The notes beneath the pieces were generated by a model that did not search any database, was not told the DNA's origin, and saw nothing but the letters and a program-made list of their open reading frames with translations. A stretch of DNA of 64,000 nt from Promerops cafer (lineage: Eukaryota > Chordata > Aves > Passeriformes > Nectariniidae), in the NCBI GenBank assembly GCA_013398275.1, contig VZSE01002700.1:2147792-2211791 (forward strand), read 5' to 3'. Numbering within the stretch: the first letter of the stretch is position 1; each line of letters opens with the position of its first letter. This document shows positions 35,331 through 49,338 of the stretch, one piece after another. Both the position numbers and the translations under genes were made by a program.

Positions 35331-38300
35331 TAGCTGCCTCCTATTTCTCATCCCTTGGAAATGAGTTCTTAGTATTTTTATTTCACAGAAAAACAATTCA
35401 AGTAGATCAACACACACTTTTTGTATTTGGAGGGTCATCTTATAAAAAACCATTATATATTTAATAAAGAATTTTTATTATGGCACCAATTACAAATATC
35501 TTTGTGTGAGAGTAATAACGCAGCAAATAATTTTGCCTAGTATTTACTTTTAAGTTGTGAAAAGTTTATTATAGTGTTTTGGAATGACTGCTGTTATTTA
35601 TTGTACATTATGAATGCCATGGGCACCTTCAACATAAATAGATATTGGCAGACCCCTAGCATTTCTTCAGAGCTGTCTGGTGTCTTTGTTAGACAAGTGC
35701 AGCCTTTTAGTCATATTTTTGTGCTGGCAGATTTCTAGCCAATCTCTTAGTTAAACAGACTTAAAGATCTCCGAGGAGGAAGAAAACCATGTTCCCCTAA
35801 AATCTTTCAGGGAAAAAGAGATCTCAGAGCCCTACCAAGGAGCAGAGTAAATTGTGAGCATTGCTATGTCAGTAGTAAATGTCTGCTGTGGGACTTCATC
35901 CAAGCTGCAGAGGCAGCAGTAGAAGGTTTCCCATTTCTGTGAGCTTTGCAAGTGGCTGCTGTTAAGCCAGCGTGTGTGTGTGCTCTCTCTGTCACAAGTG
36001 TCCAGGTCAGAAGGCAGCCCTAGATGGAAGCCTATGTGTAAGCTGTAGCTGGTGCATCAGTCAGCAGAGCGTGCCTCCAATGAATTTGCTCTTGCAGTGT
36101 GAGTTAGGAAGGCAAATGCTTGAAAAATCCTGAATGCAATTAGGCACAACATGGTTGTTCTCTCCAAGCTTCATTAGGCTTTGCGCTTAGTTTTCACATT
36201 CCCTCTTGGCTTGGACAAATGGCCAGTCTCCAGTTAGCTTCAGTGGGAGCAGAAGTGTTGTGGAGGAAGAGGTTTTATCTGAAAAAATGAGGGGAAAGGG
36301 ATATAGTGCCTGAGCTGACATCTTGCTGAGGAATAGGTGAAAGGAAGAGGAGAAGATGATAAACAAATGGTTGGCTCAATGCACCTGGGAGAAAGTAAAT
36401 ACAGCAACTACCAACAAGGAGGCAGCAGAGGAACTTACTAACTGCATCCAGATGCAAATGCTCCTTACATCAAGCTTCAGGGTCCCCTAGAAGATAAACT
36501 GTGGACCTGGCTGAAGCCCTCTGTGGGTTTGCAGTGAGAGAATTGGTGGCTGTTGCACAAAGGCAGTAGGGCTCAAAGAAAAATTTAAATAGAAACTTTC
36601 CTTAGAAGGTAGGCAAGTAGGAACAGAAGCAGCGTGGCTGACACTGAGCTGAACTTTTTTGGTTTTGTTTTTCTTCTGGCTCAGGGTCAGAAAGTATCTG
36701 TTCAAGAAACTGGGTGCAGAAAATGTAGCAGGTCTTGAGCAGATCAAGAAAAAAATCTTTCCACATGCACAGACAAAAGGAAGCTAAATGCAAAATACAA
36801 TGGAACTCTTTGTTCCCTCTCCCTGTGTGGGTTGGAAAAGGCAGAAATGTTCCAGCCCTTATAATGTCCACTGTGGAACTATGCACAGCTTCTGAAGAGT
36901 AGCCCCATGGCAGCTGTGAAGGTGATGTAAAGAGAAAAGGAGCAAAAGTCAGCTTAGGTAGAAAAATGTTACAATTTTAATATCTAGGATCCTGTTCGGG
37001 GGAGAAGGAGAGAGAGAGGGAAAAGAGAATGCTGAGAGATTTTTTTCTTGTATGGAATGTTCATGTGGAAAGATGCACATCCCCATAGGTGAGTGCTTGT
37101 CTTTTTCCAGGCTGGGGGTTGAGCAAAAGTTGTTTTTTGCGAGCAATGTTACTGGATAAGTGCAAAGAAAATTGCTCAGACCACAATAATTAGAGTGGAT
37201 ACACTCATGGACAAACCAAGCTATGTCTGTACAAAGCAATGATAAGATACTGCCTTGTAAACCAAGACAAAAGCAATGATAGAGATTCATGCAGCAGAGT
37301 AGGAGATAATGCAACAGTTGAAGTTTAGGGGCTTGCTGACAGCTGCCTATAGAGTCACCTAGTCCATTTGAGACACCCCATAGTGTTGTGTGAATCCTCT
37401 TTAGAGTTCATGGATGTGGCACAAGAAGTCCTTTGCCTTTCTGGAGAAGCAGAATGCCCCAGAAAATCTCAACATCTCAGATGGTAATAGACATCTATGG
37501 TTAAAGACATGAACTGAGCCCTGGGAAAATAAAAATATTCCAGCTAAGCTCTCAATGCTGAGCACTAAAACTGAAAAAAGGGGAGTACCAGAACAGCTGT
37601 GGTTAAAGTCTCAGGCAGCCACTGGTAAACTGAGGCACTTTTAGGCATGCAGCAGAGGTCAAAAATTTTCCATAAATAGTCCATACTCTTTGGTGGATGC
37701 TAATCTTTCTGTGAGGTACTTTAGCCTATTTATTTTTCCAGGAAAGGTAGATTTGAGAACATATACAACCCAAAATGTACAATATACTTGCCAGTAGGGA
37801 GACCTATCAGTGAAAGAATTAGTCCTTCACTCCATCCTTCAAATAACATGTTCAGTTTAAAGACAGAGCAGGTATCTCTGCTCATTCTTTTTAAACTGGC
37901 AAGATTTCAGGCATTGACTAAGACAGCTGGAGCAAACTCCTTATTCCTTGCCAGAATTTATTTATTATTAAAGACAAATTAACTGATGGGAGGCGGGTCT
38001 TGAATGTTGGATAATCCTTTAACCAGTTCAATAGGATTGCCCTGGAAGGAGGTTTGTATGCCTGTATTTCATTGTTTCCAGTGCACTTTGTGTAAAAAGG
38101 AACTGGGAAAGGGAGAAAGAAGTTGAAAGGTAGTGCTGTGAATGAGAATGATTTTATGAGTGGTGGAGGATGTGTGCTATCTGACCAAAAGGTCTGAACA
38201 GGTGAGCAAGATCTCGAAGGTCCATGAACTATGAAGAGGCTAGATGTGTGTGTCCAGGAATGGGAACTCCTCTTATGAACTCCTACAAAGAAACAACAAT

Positions 38301-40599
38301 CATTGGGATACACAAACCATCCAGGAGAGAGGGCTCCACCTCCTCACTTGTATTTCTGGTTGTCATGAGAATGATTAGATGTCTGGGAACCTGGACAGGG
38401 CAGCCCAGATAATTGCTGGTGTTTCCTGGTGGCAGGTGACCAGTGCCTGTGTTTGTTCCCCAAGACATCTCCTTCCTTGACAAACCAGGGTTAGGAGCAA
38501 ATCAAAGAGCATCTGCTTGCTAAAGAGGCTGAAGGAGAGAGGCTCCTGCAGCAAAGAGGCAGCACCCTCTTTGCAGCTCTTTACCTTCCTTGTAGGGGAG
38601 GGCAGTGGGGTCCCTGCTATGAGTGACAGCTCTCCCCAAATGTGTGGAAACAAGTGAAGAAGAAATGATGACCTGCACCGAGTATGTTATTGCTGAATGA
38701 TTCCCAGGTGAGTTCAGTTAATAAAGTCACAGACAAATTAAACCACATCCCTCACATCTTGTCATTATTTCTGCATGTCTGGAACAATGAGGACCAAGAC
38801 TTTTTTTTTTAGGTGTAAATACAGAAAATTGAGTTTAGTACATAGAAAAGCTATAGGGCTTTAGCTGGCTGTAGAAAGTATTTCCCCAACAAAGCTAACT
38901 TAAAACATGTGTGAGTTTATTTTACTTAACATATATTTTTCTTTTCTTATTGTAAGCATGAGTGGTAATGTAGTCTATAGATCATCTTCTGTTTTAATTC
39001 CAGTCTAATAATTCTAACATTCTATATTTTATCAACATATTTTAGGGATTCTAGCTTCTTCACTAGTTATTTTTTTCCAAATTAAATGTTTCTGCCAGCT
39101 TTGACTACCTCACCTCAACCTTTCCCACCCTGCTTCCAGCCCCCAGAGTGTTTGATGTACACTTCATAATAAATACCCTAGCAGCAGGCAACACAATGCC
39201 CACAAGCCAAGTGATTTTGCATCTGTCTAAAATGAGTTCAGATAGATTATAAGGCAAGCTAATATAAGGAACATATAAATTTGTAGAATAGCTCTGACAA
39301 ATTCTGCAAACTTGTGTCAGGGTTGCTGAATGCTTTGAGTCCTATCACACATGCTGAGACTGCTTTTCAAAATTACATTTTATATACATATCATCGTCAC
39401 TATTTACTTGGCACATACTTTCTGTAGTCATACATATTCTATGAATAACATTAAATATACACATTTGGTATCTTACACTAATGGAGATTGTTTTTGTTTG
39501 ATTACATATCTCAATCTATTCTTCATCAGAGAATTCTTGATCCAGATTGCTTTTGCACTTGATCTTAGCTTTTATCTCCCCTGAATTTATTCATCCTAAA
39601 AGGATATCAAGTGCAGATTCTTTTCATGGTCTTTATTCATAATTAAAAACTAGCATTTGAAGGGAATGAACTCAGGGGTACAAAAATTCCTCAATTTATC
39701 TCCCACAGATAATGTCTTATTTGTAAATATCTATAAACGTGTTGTTTTGGTGTATGGCTTATATTTCACTAATCTCTCAAAGGGCCTAAATATTCTTTCA
39801 TTACAAATATCCTTGAGAGTCATCATGTCAAAATCATTCCACAATTAATAGAGGTTGCCTCCAAGGGCCTCAGGGAGAAGAGGGCTGTTAATAAGTGGAC
39901 AAATAGGAGATACTCTCTGACCTGCTTTAAAATGCTTCAGGACATTATGCACATGCTGGCAGGTTAGGCTTTGGTAATTTCCCAAAAATCTTTGCTGTTC
40001 ACACGTGTTTCTATGGCACCAGAAAAGTCTTATCAATGACATGAAGATGTGAGGTCCTGTACTATTTTCTTACAGCCACCAAAAATAGGAGGTAAATCCA
40101 TTGACTTACCTGGAGATGTGTCTGTAAATGAGGCTTGTCCGTCTGAGGTACAGTCCATAATTATAGGAAAGAAACTTCTAAATCTTGTGTTTTTATTAAA
40201 AAAAACCCAAACAACACCATAAATGTTTTGAGGCTAGGTAATGGAGCATATTGTTCTGCTTAATTTTTGAAATGGCTAGTGTTTATTTCACCTAATATAG
40301 AGTTTAAGTTCCATCTTTCCATTATCATTGCTCATGTTAGTGGGGAAACATTTTGCCTGGCTAAATGTAAGTTTTCTGCTTTGTTTTGTTCTTGTTTTCC
40401 GGTTGGAGGATATTTGTTAAAGTTTAAACCTATTGAAACTCAGACAAAATGTCCTTGTTCCTTCTTTTTGTGGGATGGTATCTGGCAATTAAATATAGTT
40501 GTTCCTTGGAACATTTAAATAGTTTAAGAGAAATTTGTGTTAACAATTTGTGGACAAAAAATTGTACATCTGTGTGTTTTTGTAATCACGGCTGGATAT
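35331..40599. other. Unannotated noncoding DNA
   Basis: No gene is supported. 35440-35680 is AT-rich and repeat-free and may be a further regulatory element (weak). 36250-38660 is richer in GC and contains several overlapping frames of 60-131 codons on both strands, none with a domain. The mixture suggests old decayed repeats rather than a gene. Confidence 0.5.
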
Positions 40600-41300
40600 A
40601 AGAGAAACTAATGCATATTTCTGTAAGATTGGAGCAGGTTCTCTGATTACTTTGTTGGACTTTATCGAGTAGTCATATAGAACTTTCATATCGAATATCA
40701 AAATCAGACATAAAATGGGACTGTGGTTGTAACCTTAATTACAGAAAGGATAACCCCTCTGGAGGATCATAATCCGGTTTGAGAAGCAGAAAGGCGGTTA
40801 CTTCCCTACGGGAGTCTGGGAGCGGTCCTCTCAAAAGCTTGGTGACATAGTCCTGTAAGCCTGGTATGATTTCACTTTCAAATGTATTTAAAAATTCTGC
40901 AGCAAATCCATCGGGGGCGTAGGCTTTCCCGCTTTCAACACAAATACTGTTTCCTTAATTTCATTCTCCGTCCTGGGAATCTGCAACAGTTCTTTCTGCT
41001 CTTGTGTCAGTTGTAGCTGCTGCTATTCCACCACTGATGAAAGAATTGGATTTAAATGTTTGTTCAGAGGTACGTAAGTTGGCATAATAATTGTGAATAA
41101 CTGTGATTCTCCAGGGTGAAGTTTGACCTTAGTATTTTCCAGTTTACTGGGTTAGTTTGGATCATTTCTTCTTTATTAATCAAATCAACTAACAATGAGC
41201 ATACTTAAGGAATGGCTACTAAAAATAAACTATTTTTTCTCCGGTTTTTATAAAGGGATAGAAATATATCTAGAGCTAAATCTGTAGATCTTTCACAAGA
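40600..41300 (-). mobile_element. LINE reverse-transcriptase fragment, L1/Tx1-like
   Basis: On the minus strand, 40748-40942 is open for 64 codons and carries reverse-transcriptase landmarks in the right order: GKAYAPDGFAAEF (family GK.PGPDGF.AEF), then LPDSRREV and LLKPDYDP (family LP.S..EA...L.KP..DP). Upstream, in a shifted frame, are QLTQEQKELL...ENEIKETV and IHNYYANLRTSEQ, matching the region before the RT core. Downstream DMKVL matches the D.KIL block. Frameshifts and stops make it a pseudogene. The LP.S..EA pattern fits L1/Tx1-type LINEs, not CR1. The 40772-40970 stretch keeps about eight CpGs, unlike its flanks. Ends are approximate. Confidence 0.7.
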
Positions 41301-43389
41301 GCTTCTATACTCCTGTGCTTCAAATTTGTTGGAAGATAAACCTGTCTTGAGTGAGTAATTTTAAAATCTGATCTTATCCCAACATTTTTTTTAACAAGAT
41401 AAATATTTTATTCTGATAACAAAATATCTTTCAAACTCTGTGACCCATGGACCCAACTCTCTCATCTACTCTTCCAATCCTGTCCCAACGAATAAAAACT
41501 ATTCACAGGAGTTATTTACAAGTTTTAAAAATTATCACCATATGAAGAATAATTTACCCAATTCTCATTATCTTTATTATTTTCTTTGGGAAACACTAGA
41601 CTATTCCTGCAAATTTTCATCAAATGTCATCCTTATCCATAAAATCTGTCTGATATGAATGAACGTAAAAACTCCAGTTTAAAGTAAAGGTAGAAAAAAG
41701 TCAGAGAGGAACTTCCTGAGTATTCAGAAAACATGAGATTAGGCTCTCAGTGGAGAAAGATAAGTACTTTTCATCCTACAAAATCTGTACAAATTACCAG
41801 GGATGTACTAACCTTTGAAAATATCTACTTATTTCAGTCAATTATGAGTGCATAAGCATCTAGCTTAGACTAGAAACAATTGACTTCAGACTGATAAAGT
41901 TACCACAATCCCATCCTGAAAATCTTTATGAGATTCTCTGTGAATGTTAACTCCTGTCAAGCTTCCCTTGCTCCAACTCTTTTTATTTCCCATTGTTGTC
42001 AGGTTTTCAAGACAAGGTCTGGTCCATCTCAGCCCTGTGGTAGCTTTATATTTCCCACTGTCAAGCAAGTCAGTGTAGCTTGCATATATATGCTTTCAAA
42101 CTCTTAGGAATAAGTTGATGTAGACTTATTTATTGTTCTTTTCCAAGAGATATGGAATCCCCCAACATACTGTCCAGGCAAGGTGCAGAGGGAGGAAAAA
42201 ACTTCCTTAATGGTCTGCTCCAACCACTAAGACTGTATTGCTGGAAAATAACACATAGGTGTAAGTTGCTGCTTTTGAGCTTTAGTTTTCAATAAGAAAA
42301 GGGGTTTTTATATATTCTTGTAATCTGTTTTATCCTGAGTGCACAATCATAAGTACCCTTCATCTGTCCAGATTTATGTCATAAGACCCATTGAAAAAAT
42401 TGTTGATCTAATGTGTTAGGCTTAAATCATCTTTTATCCTTTTCCTGCTCAGAAGATGTTTTCTGTTTGCTTACTTAATTGTTTCAGAAGCTATTTATGG
42501 ACATGATTTAAAAGCTATGTCATTGCAAGATTTTCCCTATTTGTTTTGCTTTCCTGACAGTTTGCTTCAAATGACAATTTGTTGTCTTGAACATTACTAC
42601 CAGCACCAATTGCATTGGTAACTCAGACTTTCTGACCACAACTGGAGGAAAAAAAATGTATTATTTTCAACTTCTTACTTCTCATGTTGATTGTTTTAAA
42701 GGTTTAATTGTGGAGATGTATAGTGTGGTCTTTTCCTGCTCTGCTTTCTTGTAGAAATCTTCTGTTTACTCATTTTGGAGGAAAGAACTGACCTCCTCTT
42801 CCTCCTCTACCAACAGGACGGCGGGAGTCTTTGCTTCTTTGCAGGTTTTCCTTTAAGCACTTTGTTTGTATTTGGCTTGTATCTTCCCTAGCACAAGAAA
42901 ACTCCAAGCCTGTGGATGTTTTGACTTGCTCTCCCAGTCCTGATGCCAAATCTGCTGCTGCTGCCCATCTTTAACTGTTTTGAACAGAACATCTCCTGCA
43001 GCACATTGATTAAGTACAGGAAGCATTAGTGACCAGCAGCTCAGGGCATTGGGTTGTTATTGACTCTGACAGACCAATTTGTTTCTCCAATGTTCATTAT
43101 TCTACAAAAGGGGCACATCAGATAAGGCAATTGAAATGTACAATATTGCCACCTGTCTCTTTCTGCCTTGATTATGTACAGCCTAGACTTCAGTTCCAAA
43201 GTACACTAAGACATCAGAGACATGAACTGTAAAAATTAAGATAATTAGCAGTCCAGACTGTCCCAACTTGCAGCAAAGATAATTAATGCTAGAAGTTCCA
43301 AATGAGCACACATATGACAAGTAAATAAATTTAAAATTAGGCAAAAGTTTCTATACTTCTTGGAATTATTAGTGTGTGGTCACAGTGAC
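41301..43389. other. Unannotated noncoding DNA
   Basis: No gene is supported. The first few hundred bases may still hold unrecognisable LINE sequence belonging to the fragment to the left. Confidence 0.5.
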
Positions 43390-43620
43390 ACTTTGTGTTC
43401 ATTGCTGGGGAATGCACTCTGCTGAAACGCTGCAGTGTGCTGGAGTTAACATCTATTATCTAATATGCTCATTAACAATGAGTGGCCTAATGCCTGCAGC
43501 GAGAGGACTGCAAGTAAATTTTGGTAAGGTCGGGAGCTATTTACGCAGCAGCAGCTACGGGATGTAGAAAGAAAGCCAAGAAGAGAATGGCGCAGTTTGA
43601 AACATGTACTCACACTAAAA
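43390..43620. promoter_or_regulatory. Candidate regulatory element with retained CpGs
   Basis: The block has several CpGs (aacgctgcag, gcagcgagagg, ggtcggga, ttacgcagc, ctacggg, ggcgcag) and a gctcattaacaatgag SOX/homeodomain-like motif at about 43467-43482, in otherwise CpG-poor DNA. The overlapping 63- and 80-codon frames look like chance. The regulatory role is inferred. Confidence 0.35.
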
Positions 43621-46600
43621 CTAAAATATATATACTGACACAGTGCACTGCTACTTCATTTTTAATGCATGTACTAACATGTTTGTCCTTTGCCATGAAA
43701 TGGCACGTGACTTTTCCCCACATTCACCTTCTGTCCTTGCCTGTCAGCAGACATTTGGTCTGAGTGTATCCATTCATAAAACACAGGCACCTACTAACAA
43801 GACATTCCTGGGAACAACAAAGATATTAAAATTCCTTAGGAACTGCTCTTGGATGCAGTCAAGAGTCAAAACATAATGCCATTGACAGATTCTGGTGCTA
43901 ATTCCCCCAAGTGATCCATCCATTTCCTTTTAACTATCTATGTAACAGCAGAGAACATACCAGTGTACCAGAAACTGTGATTTTATTTAAAACAGGAAAA
44001 ATTCTCGAGAGAAGTTTTACTGACTTGCTTTCCCTCCCCTAAAATTTCACACAACAATGATAATTTTTTCTTGCACCTCCCTTATATAATTATTCTTTCC
44101 CACTAGAAATAATGTCTGCTTCCTGCCAGTGGCTCTGATTCTCAACTGCCCTTCCCTGTGCCTCACAGCAGCAAGAAGAGATAGACCTGTCTGCTTAGAC
44201 TTTCTGCACTGCTCTGGCAGTGGGAAGCAGCTGTAAAGCCAACAGGGAGCCAACCCCAACAAGCCCAACCAATTCAAGTTTACAGATGTTTTACATCACC
44301 CAGACAGTGCAGTGCAGCCAAGGCAGACCAGTGAATCTGGAATATTATTTGGAGTGGGTATTCAATAACATTCAATTGATTTCCATAAGCTCTTGCAAGG
44401 ACCTCCAGGCTCTGACAACAGATTTGGTTTTCTTCCTGATCATTTAAACCCAGGTGCTGCTTTTTATGGATGTGTCACATGCGTGTGGTGAGTCAGGAGC
44501 CACACCTTTCCCTGCACTTTACAACACTAAGACAAAAATATACATACCTTTGGTCTTTTGAAAAAGATGGACAGTAATTTACAGAGTTCCCCTGAGTGCA
44601 GTTAAGATGTGTAGGGCAGAATCCTCACCAGTTTGAAGGTTATAGCTAAACTTGGCTAGGATACCCTGGCTACTGGTATGATGGGATTTTCTTACTGCAT
44701 TCCTAAACACTTTGAGTTGGACCACTCCTGCAAAGTGAATTCTCCTGCAAAAATATCAAAGATACAGTCACAGCCTCCCTAATGTGTGGAGGAGATTTTC
44801 CATGGATCTGGAACTGAACTATCCTGACTGTGAGCACCCATTCACCAGAGGTTTCTTCCCTGAAGTTACAGTGGACTTTCAGACTGCACAACTCAGCGGA
44901 TACAGGAGTTTTTAAAAATCCAAAGCAGAATGCTTTAGTTATTTAACCCAAAATATTTAATAGGTGAGTTTTCATCAAAGAATTCCTGCCCTGGCTATCT
45001 GATCTTATTTAACACTTTTTCAAGACAAATGATTTTTTAAAAATACCTGTAAGCAAAATTCTAACTTACAAAAATTTTTTAAGTTGAAAATATACTGACA
45101 TGCCTCTGTGTTATGAAAGGTGTGTGTGTTTCTCTGGAAAATCAAAGACACCTTTTAAACATTTGGGAGGAAACAGTCTATACACTTATTCCATTTCCCA
45201 AATTCTTGCCAAGCTGTGAGTGGATTTGAAAGAACTAGATAGTACTTTGCATTTTATTACTTCATAAACATCTATTTATTGTATGAGAGATACAAAAAGC
45301 AGTTAAAAATATATTAAATCAATGTGTTTCATTAGTAAAAAAATGATTAGCACAATTACGATTCTTGCTTTTCTTCTAAGTTTTAACAACACTATTTGTG
45401 CTACCCCCAAAGCCCAGTCATAAATCTCAGAAATCCTGATGATGAGTCCAAATCTTCTGCAAGACTAACCCTTTCCTTTGCAAAAACAAAAGAGGAACTT
45501 CTAATTTGAGGGGGTTTGTTGTTTGGCTAATGGGGCTTGTTCCTTTTTTTTTGAAAGAAGAACCAACTGTGCACTGTTGGTTATGACCTTGGAAGAGCAG
45601 AGCTGTGCTGCGTTTGTACCAGCCTGGGTGCACTTGCACAACGCCGTTCCTCCCTGCTGTGCCTATCTGCCTGCAGTGTCAGGAAATTTACAGATCTGCC
45701 TCTGGTCATTTTAGGGAAGTTTGGCCCTGTTTCCTCCTCATGGGATGCAAATAACTCCCGTGGACTTCAGCGAGGATTATTCACAACCTACAGCAGGGGG
45801 CAAGGGCTGTGCTGATCACTCGGAGGACTGCAGTCCCAGATGTGGACAGCTGCTCTGTGCCACGGCTGCCTCTACCCACAGGAGCCAGGGCACACACACC
45901 AGGAGGAGAAAAGACCACCCCGACTGACCTGCACATATGTAAATGACAGAGAGACATCTAGAAAATAAATAGGGAGCTGGGGGCAGCAGAAGGAAAGATA
46001 TAGTCTTAGCAAAAGCAGCTTTGGGTCAAAACAGACACATGGCATTATCCAATCACTCATACATCAAGTGGCTGGGATGCTGATTTTTCACAGAATGGAG
46101 TATTTGAAGATATCCCTATATGTCTAAGTGGAAGGACTGCCAGCCCCAGCTGCTGCTTTAGAGGCTGGCTGCGTGCCATTTAACTCTCGTCAATCAAAAT
46201 CCATAAATGGCAGAAGGAGGTGAAGAAGAGAAAGAAAAGGGTAGTGGGAAAAAGAGTAAACCCTGGAGGGAGGGAAGCAGAGATCTGTAGAAATATATGC
46301 TATACAGAGTGACTGTGAAAAGGCTAATATACCACCCAGAGCCTCTCTAGCCTTGCATTAGGCTTCCTTTAAAATTCTTACCCATGCTATATGCACTCCA
46401 AAGCAGTGTGGGCTGGTCATTTTTACTTCTGTTGCTCTTAATTTGCTTCAGTTTTTGTTCATGATCTGAGTGAACGTAACAGACATAATTTTGATGTTGT
46501 TTCAAAAGCATGAAAAGGATCTTTTATTTGAACTTCACACTCATAATCAGATCTCTGAGGATCTCACACTACTCATGTCTATGGATACAAATGCTTCTGT

Positions 46601-46657
46601 AAGAAATTGTGATTTTGAAGAGGTACAGGTGTTTTGAATTCTTAGCAAGGTAATGTG
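43621..46657. other. Unannotated noncoding DNA
   Basis: No gene is supported. 45600-45930 is GC-richer with overlapping short frames on both strands but no splice-site-bounded exon that I can defend. Confidence 0.5.
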
Positions 46658-46704
46658 AGGGGGAGAGGAGGGGAGGGGAGAGGAGAGGAGAGGAGAAAAA
46701 AAAA
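46658..46704. repeat. Purine-rich (GGGGA/GGAGA)n tract
   Basis: The tract has gggga and ggaga pentamer units and then an A9 run. Such homopurine mirror-like tracts can adopt triplex structure, but nothing here indicates use. Confidence 0.9.
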
Positions 46705-49271
46705 GATTTGGTAAATAGAATTTATTTTTAATCGTTCAAATAAGACTGTTTGAACATGCCCTGAAACTGTAAATGTTAGAGTCTGAAAACATAACCTACA
46801 ATCAGAAAAAATGTAAGCAATGGAAAAGATACATCAAGAATGACTCATTACAAAACATTAAAGATAAAGATTATGCTTTCCTCACCTATGTGTTGTTTTC
46901 AGCTGCCTATTTCTAATATAAGCACTGTATTTGCGTACGCCTGGAGCACACTGAGTTATCATCACACCAGGCTGACCAGAACCACTTCTGAAAAGTTCCT
47001 TCAGCTATCTAACAAAGTCCAAAGCAGGCATCATTATCTTAAAATCCACCTGATAAATGCTTCCTCTCCACCTGGAATATGAAAACCTTTCCCACAGGCC
47101 CCTCCCATTCCTTCACATATTGCACTGAAAGCCAGTGCTGTAGACAGCACTCTGTATGATCACATTACTAGACTAGACAATAAAACTTTCCCAGGGATTT
47201 TTATGTCACAGAATTAGTCTAGTTTCTGTAATGCTCTCTGTCTGTTTCTGTATGTGCATATGTGAGTAGACCTGTCTGAACAGAAAATAAGATAACACAG
47301 TGTGTGTGTGACTCAGAATGGAGCAATAAAGTCTTTCTGTCTGTCCTAACAGTTCCATATCTATGGTTTGTACAGGAGAAAATGATTTATTCACCTCTCT
47401 GACATGAGTATGAATTGTAACAAGAATATGTACCACTATTTCCCCTTTCACCAGTGGGTAATGAGAGCTTGCTTCCCTCCTCCCCCTGCATTAATAGGTT
47501 CCGAAAAATCCTTAGAGCAACACTATCTGTGGATTGGAGGCAGATGTCAGCACTGAATTGATGACCCTGCTAAGTTGCTTAGGCCAACAGGTCAAGTTCT
47601 CCTCCCTTTTGCTCATCCTTAGAGCTATTTCTCTATGTGAGCGAGTGCAAAACATGTTAACAAGGGTAATGTGTACCTGCTGGATGTGAAACAGCACTAT
47701 AAGCCACAGTCCTGTTAGGAGGAAGAACAGAAAAAGGAGGATGAACTGGAAATTCCCTGAAAGTCTTTGCTCATTTTGAGTGTGTCCCTGCCTGGGAGAT
47801 GCTCTCATTGGTTAGAGAGATGAGAAGTAATGATATACGTGGTGTGAAGGCAATTGCCTGGGGTATGACAGCTTGAGGGAGGAAAGAGACAAATTCAGCA
47901 ACATATCAGTTTATGACTCTTTAAAAGTAATTGCTTTAATCCCTGAACCACAACTTAAAACCTACTAAATTTTACTGTCTTCTGCTCTAGTTTTGCCTTA
48001 TGGCAAAAAAAAAAAAAAAAAATCACTCTTTTAAACTAAACTTATATGAGTTCCACCAGCCAATACTGAGTCATAAGACCAAGTGGTATTTGTGTTGAAA
48101 ATGTTAAGCTTCATCACTTTGGACTACAACATTTAACCTCTTTATCCTTGGGTGTCCTGCACCAATGCTTTTCAGTATGTCCCTTATTTTGGCTTTAACT
48201 GAGAAATATGTTGTTCTGTATTTACTGTCATTTTTAACATAAACTGCTGCACTATTAATGTAATTCAAAAGAATCTCTGCAGGAAGAAGAGTAGTATGGG
48301 AATTTTTTAGTCCACTAATAGTTCCTCAAAAAACACTGTAATATATACCTTAAACTAAAATTTAACAATGAAGTTCAAAATAACATTTTCAAGAAAATTT
48401 TATATAAAAATGTTGGAGCTGAATTCTGCAGAGGCAGCCACCTCTTCAAAAATCAGTAAATAATCCTCTAAAGACCACAGATATCACACTGTATGTGACT
48501 TGGACTATAATCTTTTTACTCTACCTATTAAGAGTGGTATGTCAAACCCAGCCAATGGTTTCTCAATCCAACTTACTAAACAAATAATAAACATATCACC
48601 TAACCCATAACACTGCCCCATCCTTTAACTGATACAGCTCTGTACTTTCTTTAAACTAATGAATGCATTTTTATTGTGTGCTCATACACATTTTTTCTGT
48701 ACTGGAGTAATCCACAGTCCAAGACACAAATTATAGATATTCTCCTGTTTGAAATGGTTTCAAACAACTCAAGATAGTTCTGTGCTCAACTCCTGTTAAC
48801 AATTTATAATTTTCAAATGTAAATGAACTAGTAAAAACCTCACAGTTTACCCAGTTTATCTACTTGCTGGTCTGTTCTTGGTCTTGGACTGTTCATTTTT
48901 TTCTGTGATTTTCAGATCCTGCAAGATGAGAGGTCATGAGGATGTTTATGGGAACAGGCTCTCTACAAGTGGAGGGGCATCTTAAGGATTAGTGGACTAT
49001 TTTCAGCTGTCATGAGAGGAGAAAGCTGTGGCTATCACCCAGAGAAATGGCATTAGGTTTGATACATCACACCTGCCTGTGATAATCTAGAAGTTGTGGT
49101 TTATGCTGGTAGAAGGAGCAAACACTCCCTTGGAAGGATTGTTCAGCTCAGCCATGCTAAGTGCGCAGTAAACCTGGGCTCCCTAGGACACTCCCCTTTG
49201 GCTACAAAGGGAGACTTCCTGATGCTTTAAACTAGATGCCCATGATTAGATCAAAGGTGATCTAGAAACTT
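46705..49271. other. Unannotated; poly(A) at 48005-48022
   Basis: No gene is supported. A run of 18 A lies at 48005-48022. Open frames up to 98 codons have no recognisable domain. Confidence 0.5.
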
Positions 49272-49338
49272 CAGGTTTGGCTCTAGGAGGTGAGGGCTTC
49301 ATCTCTGGATCCAGGCTTGGCTTTTAGGAGGCAAGGGG
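49272..49338. repeat. Imperfect 40-bp-period direct repeat
   Basis: caggtttggctctaggaggt and caggcttggcttttaggagg occur 40 bases apart in the same orientation and continue with gagggc or caaggg. It is an old local duplication. Confidence 0.7.

Noticed and set aside
37918..38313. 131-codon minus-strand frame
   Set aside because: No recognisable domain or splice context; several frames overlap on both strands here.
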